Shown here one piece after another: positions 1 through 10,332 of a stretch of 31,808 bases of DNA. The notes under the pieces are model-generated. The model was given only the letters and a program-made list of their open reading frames with translations. It was not told where the DNA came from and ran no database searches. This DNA comes from Sphingomonadales bacterium (GTDB taxonomy: Bacteria; Pseudomonadota; Alphaproteobacteria; Sphingomonadales; Sphingomonadaceae). Numbering within the stretch: position 1 is the stretch's first letter; every line of letters begins with the position of its first letter. The position numbers were made by a program, and so were the translations under genes. Location: contig JAGWVC010000042.1 in assembly GCA_018971065.1 (NCBI GenBank), positions 1 to 31,808 of the forward strand, in the 5' to 3' direction.

Positions 1-815
1 TCGTCCACCTTCTTGAGGAGGTAGCGGTTGAGCTGGTTGGTGTCGCCCTCGTCAGCCGGGGCCGAGGCCATGCCGATCATCGGCGAGGCGCCGATCGGGG
101 CCGCGTCCTCGAAGTGGACGAACAGCGCGAGCTGGTCCTGCAGGATGCGCGCGGCATAGGCAACCGCGTCTTCCGGCGTGACCGTGCCGTCGGTTTCGAC
201 CGAGAGGCTGAGCTTGTCGAAATCAAGCTCCTGGCCGATGCGGGCGTTGTCCACCTTATAGCTGACCTGGCGGACCGGCGAGTAGAGCGAGTCGACCGGG
301 ATCAGCCCGATCGGCGCGTCGGCCGGACGGTTCGACACGGCGGGGACATAGCCCTTGCCGGTATCGGCCGTCAGTTCCATGTTCAGCGTGGCACCCTCGT
401 CGAGGTGGCAGATCACGAGGTCCTTGTTCATGACCTCAATGTCGCCGGTCACGGCGATGTCACCGGCGGTGACTTCGGCGGGGCCGGTGGCCGAGAGCTG
501 GAGGCGCTTCGGGCCTTCGCCCTGCATCTTCAGCGCGATCTGCTTGATGTTCAGCACGATGTCGGTGACGTCCTCGCGGACGCCGGCCAGCGACGAGAAC
601 TCGTGCAGCACGTTCTCGATCTTGATCGAGGTGATCGCGGCGCCCTGGAGCGACGAGAGCAGCACGCGACGCAGGGCATTGCCCAGCGTGAGACCGAAAC
701 CGCGCTCAAGCGGCTCGGCCACGAAAGTGGCGCGACGCTTGCCATCGTTCCCGGGCTTGACCTCGAGGTTGTTGGGCTTCTTCAGTTCCTGCCAGTTCTT
801 GATATTGACAGTCAT
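1..815 (-). CDS. rpoA: DNA-directed RNA polymerase subunit alpha (partial, 3' end off-window)
   Basis: RpoA dimerises to nucleate assembly of core RNA polymerase, and its C-terminal domain contacts UP elements and activators. About 271 residues are visible, starting [19 protein letters not shown]. The N-terminal assembly domain is recognisable from the stretch [18 protein letters not shown] near residues 40-57. The frame is open to the left edge, so the C-terminal domain (usually from about residue 250 of roughly 340) is mostly missing here. The ATG at 815 is preceded on its strand by AGGGGAAG, a good ribosome binding site. It lies 110 bases after rpsK, in the usual rpsM-rpsK-rpoA order, and rplQ would be expected beyond the edge. 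Identification is certain. Confidence 0.98.
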   Translation of the reverse strand, partial: MTVNIKNWQELKKPNNLEVKPGNDGKRRATFVAEPLERGFGLTLGNALRRVLLSSLQGAAITSIKIENVLHEFSSLAGVREDVTDIVLNIKQIALKMQGEGPKRLQLSATGPAEVTAGDIAVTGDIEVMNKDLVICHLDEGATLNMELTADTGKGYVPAVSNRPADAPIGLIPVDSLYSPVRQVSYKVDNARIGQELDFDKLSLSVETDGTVTPEDAVAYAARILQDQLALFVHFEDAAPIGASPMIGMASAPADEGDTNQLNRYLLKKVD

Positions 816-925
816 GGACTTCCCCTGGGATTGTTTCTGGCGGGAAGGTCCGGCTTTCGGGGCAATCCACCCCTACGCGGCCGGGCCGTCTGCGCGGGCG
901 GCAACAAGCCACCCGCACGGCAGGA

Positions 926-1315
926 TCAGACGCGGCGGCGCTTGGCCGGCCGCACGCCATTGTGCGGGATCGGCGTGACGTCGCGGATCGAGGTGATCAC
1001 GAAGCCGACCGCCTGAAGGGCGCGCAGCGCCGATTCGCGGCCCGAACCGGGACCCTTGACCTCGACCTCGAGGGTGCGGACGCCGTGTTCGGCGGCCTTC
1101 TTGCCGGCGTCGTCAGCGGCGACCTGCGCGGCATAGGGCGTGCTCTTGCGGCTGCCCTTGAAGCCCATCATGCCGGCCGAGGACCACGCGATGGCGTTGC
1201 CCTGGGCGTCGGTGATGGTGACCATGGTGTTGTTGAAGCTGGCATTCACATGCGCGATGCCGCTCGAGATATTCTTGCGCTCCCGCTTTTTGATGCGCTG
1301 GGGTTCGCGTGCCAT
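926..1315 (-). CDS. rpsK: 30S ribosomal protein S11
   Basis: S11 sits on the platform of the 30S subunit near the mRNA exit region and binds 16S rRNA. The 129-residue product has the family hallmarks: [19 protein letters not shown] near residues 18-36, [14 protein letters not shown] in the middle, and the conserved end [18 protein letters not shown]. The length is normal for the family. The ATG at 1315 has AGGAA about 8 bases upstream. It is 54 bases downstream of rpsM and co-oriented with it, consistent with one ribosomal operon. Confidence 0.98.
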   Translation of the reverse strand: MAREPQRIKKRERKNISSGIAHVNASFNNTMVTITDAQGNAIAWSSAGMMGFKGSRKSTPYAAQVAADDAGKKAAEHGVRTLEVEVKGPGSGRESALRALQAVGFVITSIRDVTPIPHNGVRPAKRRRV

Positions 1316-1369
1316 ATCGAAATTCCTGTCGAATTAGAAAGAAGGGAAAAGCGTGCCGGTAAGGGCTGC

Positions 1370-1738
1370 TTACTTCTTCTTGCCGGCGATCGGCTTGGCC
1401 TTGCCCTTGCGGGTGCGGGCGTTGGTGTGGGTGCGCTGGCCGCGAACGGGCAGGCCCTTGCGGTGACGCAGGCCGCGATAGCAGGCCAGGTCCATCAGGC
1501 GCTTGATGTTCATCGCGGTTTCGCGACGAAGATCGCCTTCCACCGTGTGTTCGGCGTCGATCGCTTCGCGGATGTGCAGGACCTCCTGGTCGGACAGGTC
1601 CTGAACGCGGCGGGTGTGATCGATGCCGATCTTGTCGGCGATCTGGCGGGCCTTGAACGGGCCGATACCGTGAATGTAGGTGAGCGCGATGATAACGCGC
1701 TTGTTGGTGGGGAGGTTTACCCCGGCAATACGAGCCAC
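1370..1738 (-). CDS. rpsM: 30S ribosomal protein S13
   Basis: S13 lies in the head of the 30S subunit and forms the intersubunit bridges with the 50S and P-site tRNA contacts. The 122-residue product begins [19 protein letters not shown] and carries [20 protein letters not shown] near residues 88-107, with a lysine-rich tail ending in GKKK. The start is a GTG at 1738, with GGAG about 8 bases upstream deciding it. It is the first ribosomal gene of the visible block: the upstream 298 bases hold no gene and carry the likely promoter. Confidence 0.97.
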   Translation of the reverse strand: MARIAGVNLPTNKRVIIALTYIHGIGPFKARQIADKIGIDHTRRVQDLSDQEVLHIREAIDAEHTVEGDLRRETAMNIKRLMDLACYRGLRHRKGLPVRGQRTHTNARTRKGKAKPIAGKKK

Positions 1739-1895
1739 TTAATTCTCCATGCTCCACGGGCCTTCGCGGATGCGAAGCCCCATCTCAAAGCGGTGTCACG
1801 AAACGTGAAAGGAGGCCGAACGGCAAAAAGCCCGGATGGCGCGCAAGGGTTGCGATCGCCTGCCGGACTACTCCGATGTTGTTGCGTGGAAGGCG

Positions 1896-1924
1896 CGCTT
1901 AAGGGGATTCGCGGCCGCTGTCAA
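1896..1924 (-). promoter_or_regulatory. Candidate sigma-70-type promoter for rpsM-rpsK-rpoA
   Basis: On the minus strand TTGACA (1924-1919) is followed after 16 bases by TTAAGC (1902-1897). The -35 is perfect but the -10 is weak. It lies about 160 bases upstream of the rpsM GTG, in the 1739-2036 gap that has no gene. No other strong pair was seen there. Ribosomal operons may also read through from genes further upstream, but here the upstream gene (2037-2630) is unrelated, so a local promoter is expected. Confidence 0.4.
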
Positions 1925-2036
1925 CGGCCCGACGCACATGCTGCGGCGAGTTGGCCGGGAATGCGGAATTATCCGACGAACACCCCCACGGCGATGCCAC
2001 GATCATAGCGGTTCGCGCCGGCCGGGGAAAGAGGCT

Positions 2037-2630
2037 TCAACGCGGCCGGCGGCGCGGATCGACCGTTTCGGCGGCTGCGGCATCGGGCGTGCGGACGAAT
2101 TCGGACAGGCGCGCGGCCTGTTCGGCCAGCACCTTGTCGACGATCGGGGCGATGTCATCGACCTTCATGCGCATGAAACCGCCGACGACGTAGGACCATC
2201 CGAGGTGGGTGCCGCCGTCGGCCGTGGCCTTCAGCGTGACAGTAAGCGTGCCCACCAGCGCCTCGCCCTGCAGCGGCCCCAGCGCGCCGGTGATGCGCAT
2301 GAGGCGCGGCGGCATGGCGGCGAGGATGCGGCCGTGTTCGATCGAGCCGCGACGGATGCCTTCGGGCGCGTCCTTCGGCGGGGGCAGGAGTTCGCAGAAG
2401 CAGCCGCCGGCCTGCGCGTCGATATAGAGGTTGTCGGCATCGCCCGACCACGAGTGGATAGGGTTCCACCACTTGCCCGGCTTCAGCAGCGCCTGCCAGA
2501 CATCCCACGGGGTCTTGCCCGCGACGTCGAGTTCGGTGGTGGTGACGAAGCCGGTTTCGGTCTTCGCGGTGACTTCGGCATGGGCGGGCGTTGCCAGAAG
2601 CAGGGCGAGCGGGAGGAGGAGATGGCGCAT
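2037..2630 (-). CDS. Exported SRPBCC (START/Bet v1-like) family protein
   Basis: The 197-residue product starts with a clear signal peptide (residues 1-18, MRHLLLPLALLLATPAHA, cleavage after AHA), so it is probably periplasmic. The rest resembles the SRPBCC ligand-binding fold of AHSA1/polyketide-cyclase-like proteins: an early TTTELDVAGKTPWDVWQALLKPGKWW segment (helix-grip start with paired tryptophans), a middle beta-rich stretch, and a long C-terminal helix (DDIAPIVDKVLAEQAARLSEFV). Such proteins bind hydrophobic ligands, and the substrate cannot be told. A signal peptide is unusual for this family. No strong ribosome binding site precedes the ATG, but it is the only start that preserves the signal peptide. 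It is 54 bases downstream of the methyltransferase-like gene and may be co-transcribed with it. Confidence 0.75.
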   Translation of the reverse strand: MRHLLLPLALLLATPAHAEVTAKTETGFVTTTELDVAGKTPWDVWQALLKPGKWWNPIHSWSGDADNLYIDAQAGGCFCELLPPPKDAPEGIRRGSIEHGRILAAMPPRLMRITGALGPLQGEALVGTLTVTLKATADGGTHLGWSYVVGGFMRMKVDDIAPIVDKVLAEQAARLSEFVRTPDAAAAETVDPRRRPR

Positions 2631-2684
2631 GAGGGGGAGGGTAGTGGATAATGGCCGCGCGGGGAACGGGGATTCCCGACAGGT

Positions 2685-3422
2685 TCAGCCTGCCGGTTTC
2701 TGCGCGAACCAGATGACGTGGTGCGCGCCGCGATTGCGGATCTGTTCGCGAACGATGACTTCTTCCACCAGGAAGCCGGCAGCGACGAGGCGGGCGGTGA
2801 AGCCGGCATCTGTGCCGACCGACCAGACCGCGAGGATGCCGCCGGGCTTCAGCGCCCACAGCGCCGCCTGCAGGCCGCGCGCGGTGTAGAGATCGTCGTT
2901 GGCAAGGCGGACGATGCCTTCGGGGCCGTTATCGACATCGAGCAGGATGGCGTCGTAACCCTCGCGCGCGGCGGCGATCAGCAGCGCGACGTCGTCGTCG
3001 ACCAGTTGCACGCGCGGATCGTCGAGGCAGCCGTTGGTGAGGCGCTGCATTGGCCCGCGCGCCCATTCGATGATCTCGGGGACGAGTTCTGCCAGGGTGA
3101 TCTGCGCATCCGGCCCCAGCGCGCGCAGCGCGGCGCGCAGGGTATAGCCCATGCCATAGCCGCCGATCAGCAGTTCGGGAGCAGGGGTGTCGAGGCGGGC
3201 GATGGTCATCGTCGCCAGCGCGCGTTCGGAGGCGCTGGCGCGGGTGCTCATCAGTTCGGTCTGGTCGAGCAGGATGGTGAACTGATCGCCGCGCTGGACC
3301 AGCCGATAGCGCACGCCGTCTGGCACGGCGGCGGTGCCGACCAGGTCGTGGCCGTCGAGGGTGATGGGTTCGCGCGGGGGGTCGCGCGGCGGGGCCACCG
3401 CCGGTTCGCCGAGTTCCGCCAT
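2685..3422 (-). CDS. Spermidine synthase-like SAM-dependent methyltransferase fold protein
   Basis: The 245-residue product has a Rossmann-like nucleotide-binding start (LLIGGYGMGYTLRAAL, glycines at 87, 88, 90 and 92), followed by AELVPEIIEWAR (acidic ribose-binding strand end) and YDAILLDVDNGPEG near residue 155. This is the layout of the spermidine synthase/PABMT superfamily. It is shorter than true SpeE (about 280 residues), and the usual DSSDP-type aspartate motif is replaced by LDVDNGPEG, so polyamine synthesis is doubtful. AAGGAA about 10 bases before the ATG supports the start. It diverges from trhO, with 92 bases between them. The substrate is unknown. Confidence 0.75.
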   Translation of the reverse strand: MAELGEPAVAPPRDPPREPITLDGHDLVGTAAVPDGVRYRLVQRGDQFTILLDQTELMSTRASASERALATMTIARLDTPAPELLIGGYGMGYTLRAALRALGPDAQITLAELVPEIIEWARGPMQRLTNGCLDDPRVQLVDDDVALLIAAAREGYDAILLDVDNGPEGIVRLANDDLYTARGLQAALWALKPGGILAVWSVGTDAGFTARLVAAGFLVEEVIVREQIRNRGAHHVIWFAQKPAG

Positions 3423-3514
3423 GTGTCGATGTTCCTTGCAATCACGCGCCTGCCTGCGCCGGCGACGACCCGGGGTTCCGTGACCGCTGCGGGGGCGCCT
3501 AGCAGGAAGCGCCA

Positions 3515-4288
3515 GTGAACGCTATGGGGCCGGGCATGATGGACAAAGACACGATCGTGGTGGCGGCGCTGTACCGGTTTGCCCGGTTCGATGACCTGCC
3601 GGCAATGCGCGCGGCGCTGGCGCAGGTGTGTGCCGGGGCGGGGACGCGGGGGACGCTGCTGCTGGCGCGCGAGGGGATCAACGGGACGATTGCCGGCAGC
3701 GCGGCGGGAATCGCGGCGGTGGTGGCGCACGTGCGCGGCCTGCCGGGCTGCGCGGACATCGAGGTGAAGGTTTCGGGCGCGGCGGCGATGCCGTTCGGGC
3801 GGATGAAGGTGCGGCTGAAGCGCGAGATCGTGACGATGGGCCAGCCGGACGTCGATCCGCTGGCCAGTGTCGGCACGTATGTGGCGCCGCAGGACTGGAA
3901 CGCGCTGATCGCCGATCCGGACACGATCGTGATCGACACGCGCAATGCCTACGAGGTGGCGATCGGCACGTTTGCCGGCGCGATCGACCCGGGGACTCGG
4001 ACGTTTCGCGAGTTTCCGGCGTGGTTCCGGGCCGAGCGGGCGCGGCTGCTGGGGGAGGGGAAGGCTCCGAAAGTGGCGATGTTCTGCACCGGCGGCATCC
4101 GCTGCGAGAAATCGACCGCGTTCCTGAAAAGCGAGGGGGTGGAGGCAGTGTTCCACCTGCAGGGCGGAATCCTGAAGTATCTGGAAACCGTGCCCGAGGC
4201 GGAGAGCCTGTGGCGCGGGGAATGCTTCGTGTTCGACGAGCGCGGGGCGCTGGGGCAGGGGCTGCGGCTGTCGGACAGCGAAGGGTAG
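3515..4288 (+). CDS. trhO: tRNA uridine(34) hydroxylase, rhodanese-related (TrhO/YceA)
   Basis: TrhO carries out oxygen-dependent hydroxylation of U34 in tRNA to 5-hydroxyuridine, the precursor of wobble modifications such as cmo5U/mo5U. The 257-residue product has the N-terminal ferredoxin-like domain ([11 protein letters not shown] near residues 53-63), the linker [14 protein letters not shown], and the rhodanese domain with the active-site loop C191-TGGIR-C197-EKS. GTG at 3515 is preferred because AGGAAG ends 5 bases before it; ATGs at 3536 and 3539 are alternatives that would shorten it by 7-8 residues. It converges on the MATE gene, with only 9 bases between the stops. Confidence 0.93.
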   Translation: MNAMGPGMMDKDTIVVAALYRFARFDDLPAMRAALAQVCAGAGTRGTLLLAREGINGTIAGSAAGIAAVVAHVRGLPGCADIEVKVSGAAAMPFGRMKVRLKREIVTMGQPDVDPLASVGTYVAPQDWNALIADPDTIVIDTRNAYEVAIGTFAGAIDPGTRTFREFPAWFRAERARLLGEGKAPKVAMFCTGGIRCEKSTAFLKSEGVEAVFHLQGGILKYLETVPEAESLWRGECFVFDERGALGQGLRLSDSEG

Positions 4289-4297
4289 GCGGTTGCC

Positions 4298-5686
4298 TTA
4301 TCCCTGCACGCGGCGCCGCCAGCCGCCGCGCGTGTAGAGCAGCCAGGTGAGCACGGCCGAGGCGATCGAGCTGACCGGGAACGACCACCACAGCGCGTCG
4401 CCGCGCAGCGAGGGGTAGAGCGCGAAGTAGAAGCCGAGGCGGACCGGGTAGAGCGCCAGCACCTGGATGACCAGCGGGGCGATGACGATGCCGTAGGCGC
4501 GCATCGTGCCCGAAAGCACCATCATCGCGCCCATGATGATGTACGACCAGGTGATCAGGTACTGGATGTGCTGCGCGATCGGCAGGGCCGGGCTGGCGCC
4601 GCCGAGGAACAGCGCCAGCAGCGGGCGCGAGGCGAGGAGGATGAGCGCGGCCAGCACGCCGGTCATCACCAGATTGGTGATCATGCCCATGCGGGTAATG
4701 GCGTTGACCCGCTCATGATGGCCGGCGCCGATGTTCTGGGCGACCATCGCGCTGATCGCGGTGCCGATCGCGAAGGCGGGCATCTGCAGGTAGTTCCACA
4801 ACTGCATCGAGGCGCCATAGGCGGCGGTGGCGTTCAGCCCCTCGCGGTTGACGAGGCCGATGACGACGACCTGCGACGACGAGATCAGCAGCATCTGCGC
4901 GCCCATCGGCAGGCCCTTGGCGACGATGTAGGCGAGATCGTCGCGGCGGGGGAACAGGTAGCCCCATTCCGGCCCGCGCAGCCGCAGCGGCAGGTCGCGC
5001 CCGTAGAGGCGGTGGAGGACGAGCAGGCAACCGGCGAAGTTGGCCAGGCCGGTGGCGGCGGCCGATCCGCCGATGCCGAACGCGGGGACGGGGCCGAAGC
5101 CGCGGATGAGCAGCGGGTTCAGCACGATGTCGAGCGCGACGGTCAGGATCATCGCGTGAAGCGGCGTTTTCGAATCGCCCGAGCCGCGCAGGCCCATGCC
5201 CAGGATCATCGACAGCGTGCCGAACGGCATGGTGGCAAAGACCACGCGCAGATAGGCCTCGGCCTCGCCGAAGCTGGCACCGGGGGTGGCCAGCAGATGG
5301 AGCAGCGCGGGCGAGAGGAACCAGCCGGCCACCGCGATCAGCGTGGCCAGCAGCACGCAGAACCCGACCCCGCCGCCGAAGGTGCGGCGCGCGGCGGCGA
5401 TGTCGTGGGCGCCGAAAAGCTGGCCGACGCGGACGGTGGTGGCGTTGCCCAGCCCGAACACGGCGGCGAACAGCAGGAACATGACGACGTTGGCGTTGGC
5501 GGTGGCGGCCAGCGCGCTTTCACCGATCAGCCGGCCGACCCAGATGGAATTGATCGAGCCGTTGAGGGTCTGGATCACGTTGCCGATCAGCATGGGGATC
5601 GAGAACGCGACGAGGGTGCGCAGGATGGGGCCCTGGGTCAGGTCGCCCTGGCGCGCGGATGGCCGGGAGGGATCGGTTGTGCTCAC
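4298..5686 (-). CDS. MATE family multidrug efflux transporter
   Basis: This is an inner-membrane cation-coupled drug/toxin antiporter of the NorM/DinF superfamily. The 462-residue product is strongly hydrophobic with about twelve membrane segments in two repeats: FSIPMLIGNVIQTLNGSINSIWVGRL opens the first, and GLPMGAQMLLISSSQVVVIGLVN opens the second. A GTG at 5686 is chosen because GAGG lies about 7 bases before it; the frame stays open upstream to an ATG at 5788, but that adds a cysteine- and arginine-rich leader that looks non-coding. It diverges from the AraC regulator across 238 bases, so the regulator may control it. The substrate cannot be assigned. Confidence 0.9.
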   Translation of the reverse strand: MSTTDPSRPSARQGDLTQGPILRTLVAFSIPMLIGNVIQTLNGSINSIWVGRLIGESALAATANANVVMFLLFAAVFGLGNATTVRVGQLFGAHDIAAARRTFGGGVGFCVLLATLIAVAGWFLSPALLHLLATPGASFGEAEAYLRVVFATMPFGTLSMILGMGLRGSGDSKTPLHAMILTVALDIVLNPLLIRGFGPVPAFGIGGSAAATGLANFAGCLLVLHRLYGRDLPLRLRGPEWGYLFPRRDDLAYIVAKGLPMGAQMLLISSSQVVVIGLVNREGLNATAAYGASMQLWNYLQMPAFAIGTAISAMVAQNIGAGHHERVNAITRMGMITNLVMTGVLAALILLASRPLLALFLGGASPALPIAQHIQYLITWSYIIMGAMMVLSGTMRAYGIVIAPLVIQVLALYPVRLGFYFALYPSLRGDALWWSFPVSSIASAVLTWLLYTRGGWRRRVQG

Positions 5687-5810
5687 GCCGCGCCTCGTGT
5701 CGGCGAAGTGGCGGCATTGCAAGCGTGTCGCAAAAATAATGGTTCGCGACGGCATTGCGGACCTGCGGGCGGGGGACGAAATTGCCATTGCGTGACGCCG
5801 CGAAAATGCA

Positions 5811-5841
5811 GACGGCGGTGTGAAAATTTTGTGTCGCCGTC
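5811..5841. repeat. Inverted repeat in the MATE/AraC divergent promoter region
   Basis: GACGGCG (5811-5817) pairs with CGCCGTC (5835-5841) around an AT-rich centre containing AAAATTTT. It sits in the 238-base region between two divergent genes, about 85 bases before the AraC start, where an operator would be expected. It could also form a hairpin in an untranslated leader. Confidence 0.4.
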
Positions 5842-5924
5842 ATGCAAGCCCTTCAAAAGGCGTAAAAAGACGGTTAAGGAATGTTAATGGCGCCGCAAAG
5901 ATGCGTCATAAGGGGTCGCACCAC

Positions 5925-6968
5925 ATGTCCACTGCTACACAGGGGGAGCCGCACCTCAGGGCGATGTTCCTGATCGGGCTCGATGAAATTGTCGCGGAAC
6001 GCGGCGGCGAATTGCGCGAGTTGCTGGAAGAATGCGAGCTGCCGGCAATGGCGCTCCACAACTATGAAATGCTGATACCCTATCGCGGCATCCATGCGCT
6101 GATGGAACTGGCCGCGCGGCGGTTCGATCTGCCGAACCTGGGGCTGGAATGGTCGCAGCGGCTGGCGCCGCACCATTCCGACGTGGGGCCGGTGCTGGCG
6201 ATGGCGCGCTGCGCGGACGATGTGCGTGGCTGGTATCGCGATCTGGCCGCGTATCTCAGCACGCACAACAACTCGTTCCGGCTGGATATGGAAATGGAAG
6301 TGCGGCCCGGCGTGTGCCGGATGCATGAGCGCAACCGGCTCTATGGTCATCCCTCGCGCCAGTATGGCGAGAAGATGATGGCCAACAGCATCAACGTCAT
6401 CCGCCAGGCCACCGGGCGGCTGGATTTCGCGCCGTTGCTGGTGCGGTTCCAGCACGCCCGCCCGCGCGACATCTCGCTGCACGAGAAGGTGTTCCGCTGT
6501 GGCATCGAATTCGGCTGTGACGAGGACAGCTTCGAATTCCCCACCGCGCTGCTGGATGCGCCGACCACGGGCGGGGCGCCGCCGCTGCGGGCGATCGTGC
6601 GCAAGTATGTGCAGCATCGCGCCAACGCGATGGAAATCTACGATCCGTCGATGGCCACGCATGTCTCGCTGGTGGTGGGCAGCATGATGGGCACCGGCCA
6701 GAACAACCTGGCCGCGATTGCCGAGATTCTGGGCTTTTCGGCCAAGAAGCTGCAACGCCTGCTGGCCACCGAGGACACCAGCTTCAGCGCGGTGCTGGAA
6801 GACCTGCGGCGCAAGCTGGCGTTTGACATGCTGGCCCATTCGAACGCGCCGATCGGGCTGGTGGCGTCGCTGCTGGACTATTCGGGCAATGCCGCGTTCA
6901 CGCTGGCGTTCCGCAAGTGGACGGGGACCAGCCCGCTGCGCTGGCGGCAACAGCAGCGCAAGCGCTGA
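5925..6968 (+). CDS. AraC family transcriptional regulator
   Basis: The 347-residue product has the N-terminal AraC-type ligand-binding domain of the OruR/ArgR-like group (about residues 10-200; the ELAARRFDLPNLGLEWSQRL segment is typical) and a C-terminal double helix-turn-helix (about 263-345: IAEILGFSAKKLQRLL, then IGLVASLLDYSGNAAFTLAFRKWTGTSP). It likely responds to a small, hydrophobic or amino-acid-like ligand. ATG 5925 is chosen for AAGGGG about 10 bases upstream; the frame is open back to 5820, but those residues are basic and unlike the family. It diverges from the MATE gene, a plausible target, and its stop is 3 bases from the convergent VOC stop. Confidence 0.9.
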   Translation: MSTATQGEPHLRAMFLIGLDEIVAERGGELRELLEECELPAMALHNYEMLIPYRGIHALMELAARRFDLPNLGLEWSQRLAPHHSDVGPVLAMARCADDVRGWYRDLAAYLSTHNNSFRLDMEMEVRPGVCRMHERNRLYGHPSRQYGEKMMANSINVIRQATGRLDFAPLLVRFQHARPRDISLHEKVFRCGIEFGCDEDSFEFPTALLDAPTTGGAPPLRAIVRKYVQHRANAMEIYDPSMATHVSLVVGSMMGTGQNNLAAIAEILGFSAKKLQRLLATEDTSFSAVLEDLRRKLAFDMLAHSNAPIGLVASLLDYSGNAAFTLAFRKWTGTSPLRWRQQQRKR

Positions 6969-6971
6969 TCT

Positions 6972-7364
6972 TCAACCACGAGGCCGAAGCAGTTCGATCG
7001 CTTCGATCATGTGTCCGAACGGATCGGCCAGCAGCGCGGCGCGGACGCCGTGTTCCACGTTCTCGTGGATCGGTTCGGCGATCGTGCCGCCTTGCGCGGT
7101 GAGCGCCGCGCAGGTGGCGGCGAGATCGGCCACGACGAAGCCCGTCCAGGCGGCGCCTGCGGGCGGGCACGGTCGGTCGCGGTATTGCAGCAAAGCAAGG
7201 CTGTGGCCGCCGGGCTGGCCGGTGCCGGAAAGGATCACCTCGTCAAGCGCGAAGCCGTGTCCGGCGCCGACCCGGTGGACGGGCTTCATGCCGAACACGG
7301 CGCCGTAGAACGCTTCGGCGGCGGCGAGGTCGGGCACGACCAGTTTGGTGAAGGAAAACGTCAT
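6972..7364 (-). CDS. VOC family (glyoxalase/bleomycin-resistance fold) protein
   Basis: The 130-residue product has the paired beta-alpha-beta-beta-beta modules of the vicinal oxygen chelate superfamily. The first module starts FTKLVVPDLAAAEAFYGAVFGMKP and the second AAWTGFVVADLAATCAALTAQGG, ending with DPFGHMIEAIE, the usual metal-ligand-bearing end (Glu). Members bind a divalent metal and act as dioxygenases, isomerases or resistance proteins; nothing here fixes the reaction. The ATG at 7364 (MTFSFTKLVVPD) is the natural start, although the frame is open 10 codons further. Confidence 0.85.
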   Translation of the reverse strand: MTFSFTKLVVPDLAAAEAFYGAVFGMKPVHRVGAGHGFALDEVILSGTGQPGGHSLALLQYRDRPCPPAGAAWTGFVVADLAATCAALTAQGGTIAEPIHENVEHGVRAALLADPFGHMIEAIELLRPRG

Positions 7365-7401
7365 CGATCGCGAGCATGACGCGGCGCCGCGCAACCGGCA
7401 A

Positions 7402-7437
7402 GCGAAAGGGCGCAGGGATCGCGCCCTGCGCCCTCGC
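7402..7437 (-). terminator. Intrinsic terminator of clpB
   Basis: An 11-bp perfect stem (AGGGCGCAGGG at 7407-7417, CCCTGCGCCCT at 7424-7434) with a 6-base loop lies 15 bases beyond the clpB stop. Read on the clpB strand the stem is followed by TTTCGCTT, a short and imperfect U-tract. An outer GCGA/TCGC pair lengthens it. It also separates clpB from the VOC gene downstream. Confidence 0.75.
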
Positions 7438-7451
7438 GATGCCGGTCGGGG

Positions 7452-10043
<2,592 letters not shown>

Positions 10044-10072
10044 GAGCTTCAGTGTCCTCCTGTTGGGGAGGG

Positions 10073-10100
10073 ATGTGGTGTGGCTAATTGGCAACACAAG
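10073..10100 (-). promoter_or_regulatory. Possible RpoH (sigma-32) promoter for clpB
   Basis: On the minus strand CCCCTTG (core CTTG at 10100-10097) is followed after 18 bases by CCACAT (10078-10073), roughly like the sigma-32 pattern of a CTTG core plus a C-rich -10. It lies about 30 bases upstream of the clpB start. clpB is commonly under RpoH control in proteobacteria. The -10 match is poor, so this is a weak call. Confidence 0.3.
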
Positions 10101-10204
10101 GGGGGTGGCGAAGAAATTTGTCCTGCTGGCGACACGGGTCATGCGTCATGCTTGCCGGCCCTGGTGCCATGCCTGCCGTCGGCAATCCGGGCGGAACCGG
10201 CTGG

Positions 10205-10232
10205 TTGGGTCCGATCCGGATCAATTTATAGA
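10205..10232 (+). promoter_or_regulatory. Candidate promoter of the PRTase-like/NADAR operon
   Basis: TTGGGT (10205-10210), a 16-base spacer, then TATAGA (10227-10232), within an AT-rich island (10221-10240, including the palindrome GATATATC) that stands out from the GC-rich surroundings. It is about 100 bases before the GTG at 10333, and no other promoter-like sequence was seen closer. The palindrome at the -10 could be an operator. Confidence 0.5.
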
Positions 10233-10332
10233 TATATCAACTGCATGTGCGCGTGACGAGGCCGGGCGGGGGCGCTAGGCGCCGGCGCTCGGCCGGGCCT
10301 GCCCGGGCAGCAACGACGGCAAAGGATGGCCC

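Noticed and set aside
2685..3422. True spermidine synthase (SpeE)
   Set aside because: Shorter than SpeE and its catalytic aspartate motif is altered, so only the fold-level call is kept.
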